DNA of 64,000 nucleotides. It comes from Qipengyuania flava (GTDB lineage: Bacteria > Pseudomonadota > Alphaproteobacteria > Sphingomonadales > Sphingomonadaceae). Below the pieces are notes generated by a model. The model had not been told where the DNA came from, made no database searches, and was given only the letters and a program-made list of their open reading frames with translations. The position numbers and the translations under genes were made by a program. Location of the stretch: positions 558,001 through 622,000 of the forward strand of contig NZ_CP080410.1 in the NCBI RefSeq assembly GCF_019448255.1, read 5' to 3'. Positions 62,507 through 64,000 of the stretch are shown here, piece after piece (position 1 is the first letter of the stretch; each line of letters begins with the position of its first letter).

Positions 62507-63916
62507 ATGGCAACCGCACCAATGGAGGCGATCGCGCCTACCGAGATCAACCGCAGCCGGCTGTTCCTGCTCGCCTGTCTCTCGCTGATCGTGACCGCGA
62601 TGACCTTCGCGATCCGCGCGGGGATCCTGACCCAGCTTTCGGACCAGTTCGCGCTTAGCGATACGCAGCTTGGCTGGGTCAACAGCATGGCCTTCCTGGG
62701 CTTTCCGCTGGCGATGGTCGTGTTCGGGTTCCTCTACAACAAGCTCGGCCCGCGCCTGATCATGATCCTGGCCTTTGTCGGCCATCTGCTCGGGCTGGTC
62801 CTGACGATCCTTGCCGATGGGTTTCTCGGCCTGCTGGTTTCGACCTTCTTCATCGGCTTCGCCAACGGTTCGGTCGAGGCGGCCTGCAACCCCCTGGTCG
62901 CCGACCTCTACGAGGACGACAAGACGAAGTGGCTCAACCGCTTCCACGTCTGGTTCCCCGGCGGCATCGTGATCGGCGCGGTCGTGTCCTACCTCATGAC
63001 GAACGCCGGGATTGGCTGGCAGCCGCAGATCGCGGTGATGCTGATCCCGACCGCGATCTATGGCTTCTTGGTCTTCACCACGCGCTTTCCCGATGTGGCC
63101 GAGAGCGAGCGGATCGTCGAGCTCGATACGAGAGGCATCTTGCTCATGGGGGCGATCCTCGGACTGCTGGTGCTGATTGGCACGCCGAACGATCTGGTAG
63201 GCGGACTGCCCGGCACCTTCGTGCTCCCGCTGGTGCTGGTGCTGGGCCTCACCTTCTTGCTCATGCTGTTTCGCGCTGGGCGCGGACGAGATGCGGCGCT
63301 GCTGGTGGTGCTGATGGCGATCATGAGCATCACCGCGACCTCGGAGCTTGGGACCCAGCAATGGGTGGATCGCATCCTTGGCGCACAGCTTGGCAACCTT
63401 CCCGGACAGGCGATGATCGTGCTCGGCATGGTCACCGGCATCATGGCCGTGGGCCGCTATTTCGCAGGCCCCCTCATCCACGCGCTCAACCCGCTAGGCG
63501 TCCTGTTGATGAGCGCGGTGCTGACGACCCTCGGCCTGTTCCTGATGGCCTCGGCAAGCGGGGCCATGGTCTATGTCTCGGCAATCATCTTCGCCGTCGG
63601 CGTGTGCTATTTCTGGCCCACGATGATCGGGGTGACGGCGCAGTATGTGCCGCGCTCGGGTGCCCTTGGCATGAGCCTAGTCGGAGCAGCCGGCATGTTC
63701 GCCCTGACGATCTGGAACCCCATCATCGGCAGCTGGATCGACAGCGCGAGGTCCAGCGCCGAGGCGAGCGGGCTGGAAGGCACGGCGGTCGAAGTGGCCG
63801 CCGGGCAAGGGGCCTTGTCGCAGCTGGTGTACTTCCCTGCCGTGCTGATCGCGATTTTCGCGGTGCTCTACCTCGCGCGAAAACCGCTCGAACAATCGGC
63901 GGAGAAGTCATCATGA
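62507..63916 (+). CDS. MFS transporter
   Basis: 469 residues, 12 or so helices. Typical MFS segments are GWVNSMAFLGFPLAMVVFG, the loop FLYNKLGPRL and FANGSVEAACNPLVADLYED. It probably imports the sugar or glycoside product across the inner membrane after TonB-dependent uptake. The stop overlaps the next ATG (ATGA), so the operon continues past the window. Confidence 0.88.
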   Translation: MATAPMEAIAPTEINRSRLFLLACLSLIVTAMTFAIRAGILTQLSDQFALSDTQLGWVNSMAFLGFPLAMVVFGFLYNKLGPRLIMILAFVGHLLGLVLTILADGFLGLLVSTFFIGFANGSVEAACNPLVADLYEDDKTKWLNRFHVWFPGGIVIGAVVSYLMTNAGIGWQPQIAVMLIPTAIYGFLVFTTRFPDVAESERIVELDTRGILLMGAILGLLVLIGTPNDLVGGLPGTFVLPLVLVLGLTFLLMLFRAGRGRDAALLVVLMAIMSITATSELGTQQWVDRILGAQLGNLPGQAMIVLGMVTGIMAVGRYFAGPLIHALNPLGVLLMSAVLTTLGLFLMASASGAMVYVSAIIFAVGVCYFWPTMIGVTAQYVPRSGALGMSLVGAAGMFALTIWNPIIGSWIDSARSSAEASGLEGTAVEVAAGQGALSQLVYFPAVLIAIFAVLYLARKPLEQSAEKSS

Positions 63917-64000
63917 CAATCGGCTCGCATTCCATGGACCGCCGTACGGCTTTGCGCGGCTTTGTTACCATCGCCGGGGCCGCAGTCGTCCTGCCCTCGA
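63913..64000 (+). CDS. Start of a Tat-exported protein (truncated), possibly gluconate 2-dehydrogenase subunit 3-like
   Basis: Only 29 codons are in the window. The N-terminus MTIGSHSMDRRTALRGFVTI contains a twin-arginine signal (DRRTALRG) and a hydrophobic core. In similar operons (Gfo/Idh, isomerase, MFS) the next gene is often gluconate 2-dehydrogenase subunit 3, followed by a GMC oxidoreductase. That identity is a guess from context. Confidence 0.5.
   Translation, partial: MTIGSHSMDRRTALRGFVTIAGAAVVLPS

Overview
The window looks like chromosomal DNA from an alphaproteobacterium of the order Sphingomonadales, most likely an Erythrobacteraceae-type marine or freshwater heterotroph. This is inferred, not searched. 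The grounds are high GC, a ybgC-tolQRAB-pal operon, a Caulobacter-type TonB-dependent receptor next to flavin-dependent tryptophan-halogenase-family genes, UPF0262, PdeM and a CIO-type cydAB. I see no insertion sequence, prophage, CRISPR array or rRNA, and base composition looks uniform.

Layout. 1-5.5 kb: tail of a membrane protein, then an overlapping trio (DUF3604 lipoprotein, parvulin-type isomerase, HupE/UreJ-like membrane protein), a convergent DUF1761 gene, and a START-like protein with its TetR regulator behind a double operator. 5.5-12.4 kb: ftsH, a small secreted protein, a DUF3667 membrane protein, rpoZ, a phospholipase D-like enzyme and dnaB. 12.5-17.7 kb: a forward run of UPF0262, a degenerate GH25 protein, cdd, an S66 LD-carboxypeptidase and two amidohydrolase paralogues. 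17.8-25.4 kb: a 57-residue protein, an M14 carboxypeptidase with a DUF4136 lipoprotein, galE, and the envelope-constriction operon ybgC-tolQ-tolR-tolA-tolB-pal. 25.4-32.5 kb: a small membrane ORF, a J-domain protein, two PilZ proteins flanking a degenerate SDR, an ATP-grasp enzyme coupled to a Cys/Met-type PLP enzyme, an SLC13 transporter, and infC with an apparent ATA start. 32.6-44.1 kb: pdeM, hemF, a cydAB operon ending in a 38-residue DUF2474 gene, a GH16 glucanase, an M1 peptidase, the Rel/Spo stringent-response enzyme and a cyclophilin. 44.1-51.2 kb: a structured intergenic region, tRNA-Ser(GGA), a membrane-anchored AraC regulator divergent from two tandem membrane paralogues, and a carotenoid-oxygenase/thiolase/twin-HxlR operon.

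51.2-64 kb is the most distinctive part. A TonB-dependent receptor and a four-gene, end-overlapping operon of tryptophan-halogenase family members run leftward. Three members keep the catalytic Lys and Glu signatures. The fourth is a short, degenerate homologue that lost them. Divergent from these runs a sugar-oxidation operon: Gfo/Idh/MocA dehydrogenase, TIM-barrel isomerase/epimerase, MFS transporter and the start of a Tat-exported protein. LacI-type operator-like palindromes lie upstream of the receptor and of the GH16 gene, with a half-site between the divergent operons. This suggests a glycan or glycoside uptake locus in which halogenase-like flavoproteins act together with the receptor.
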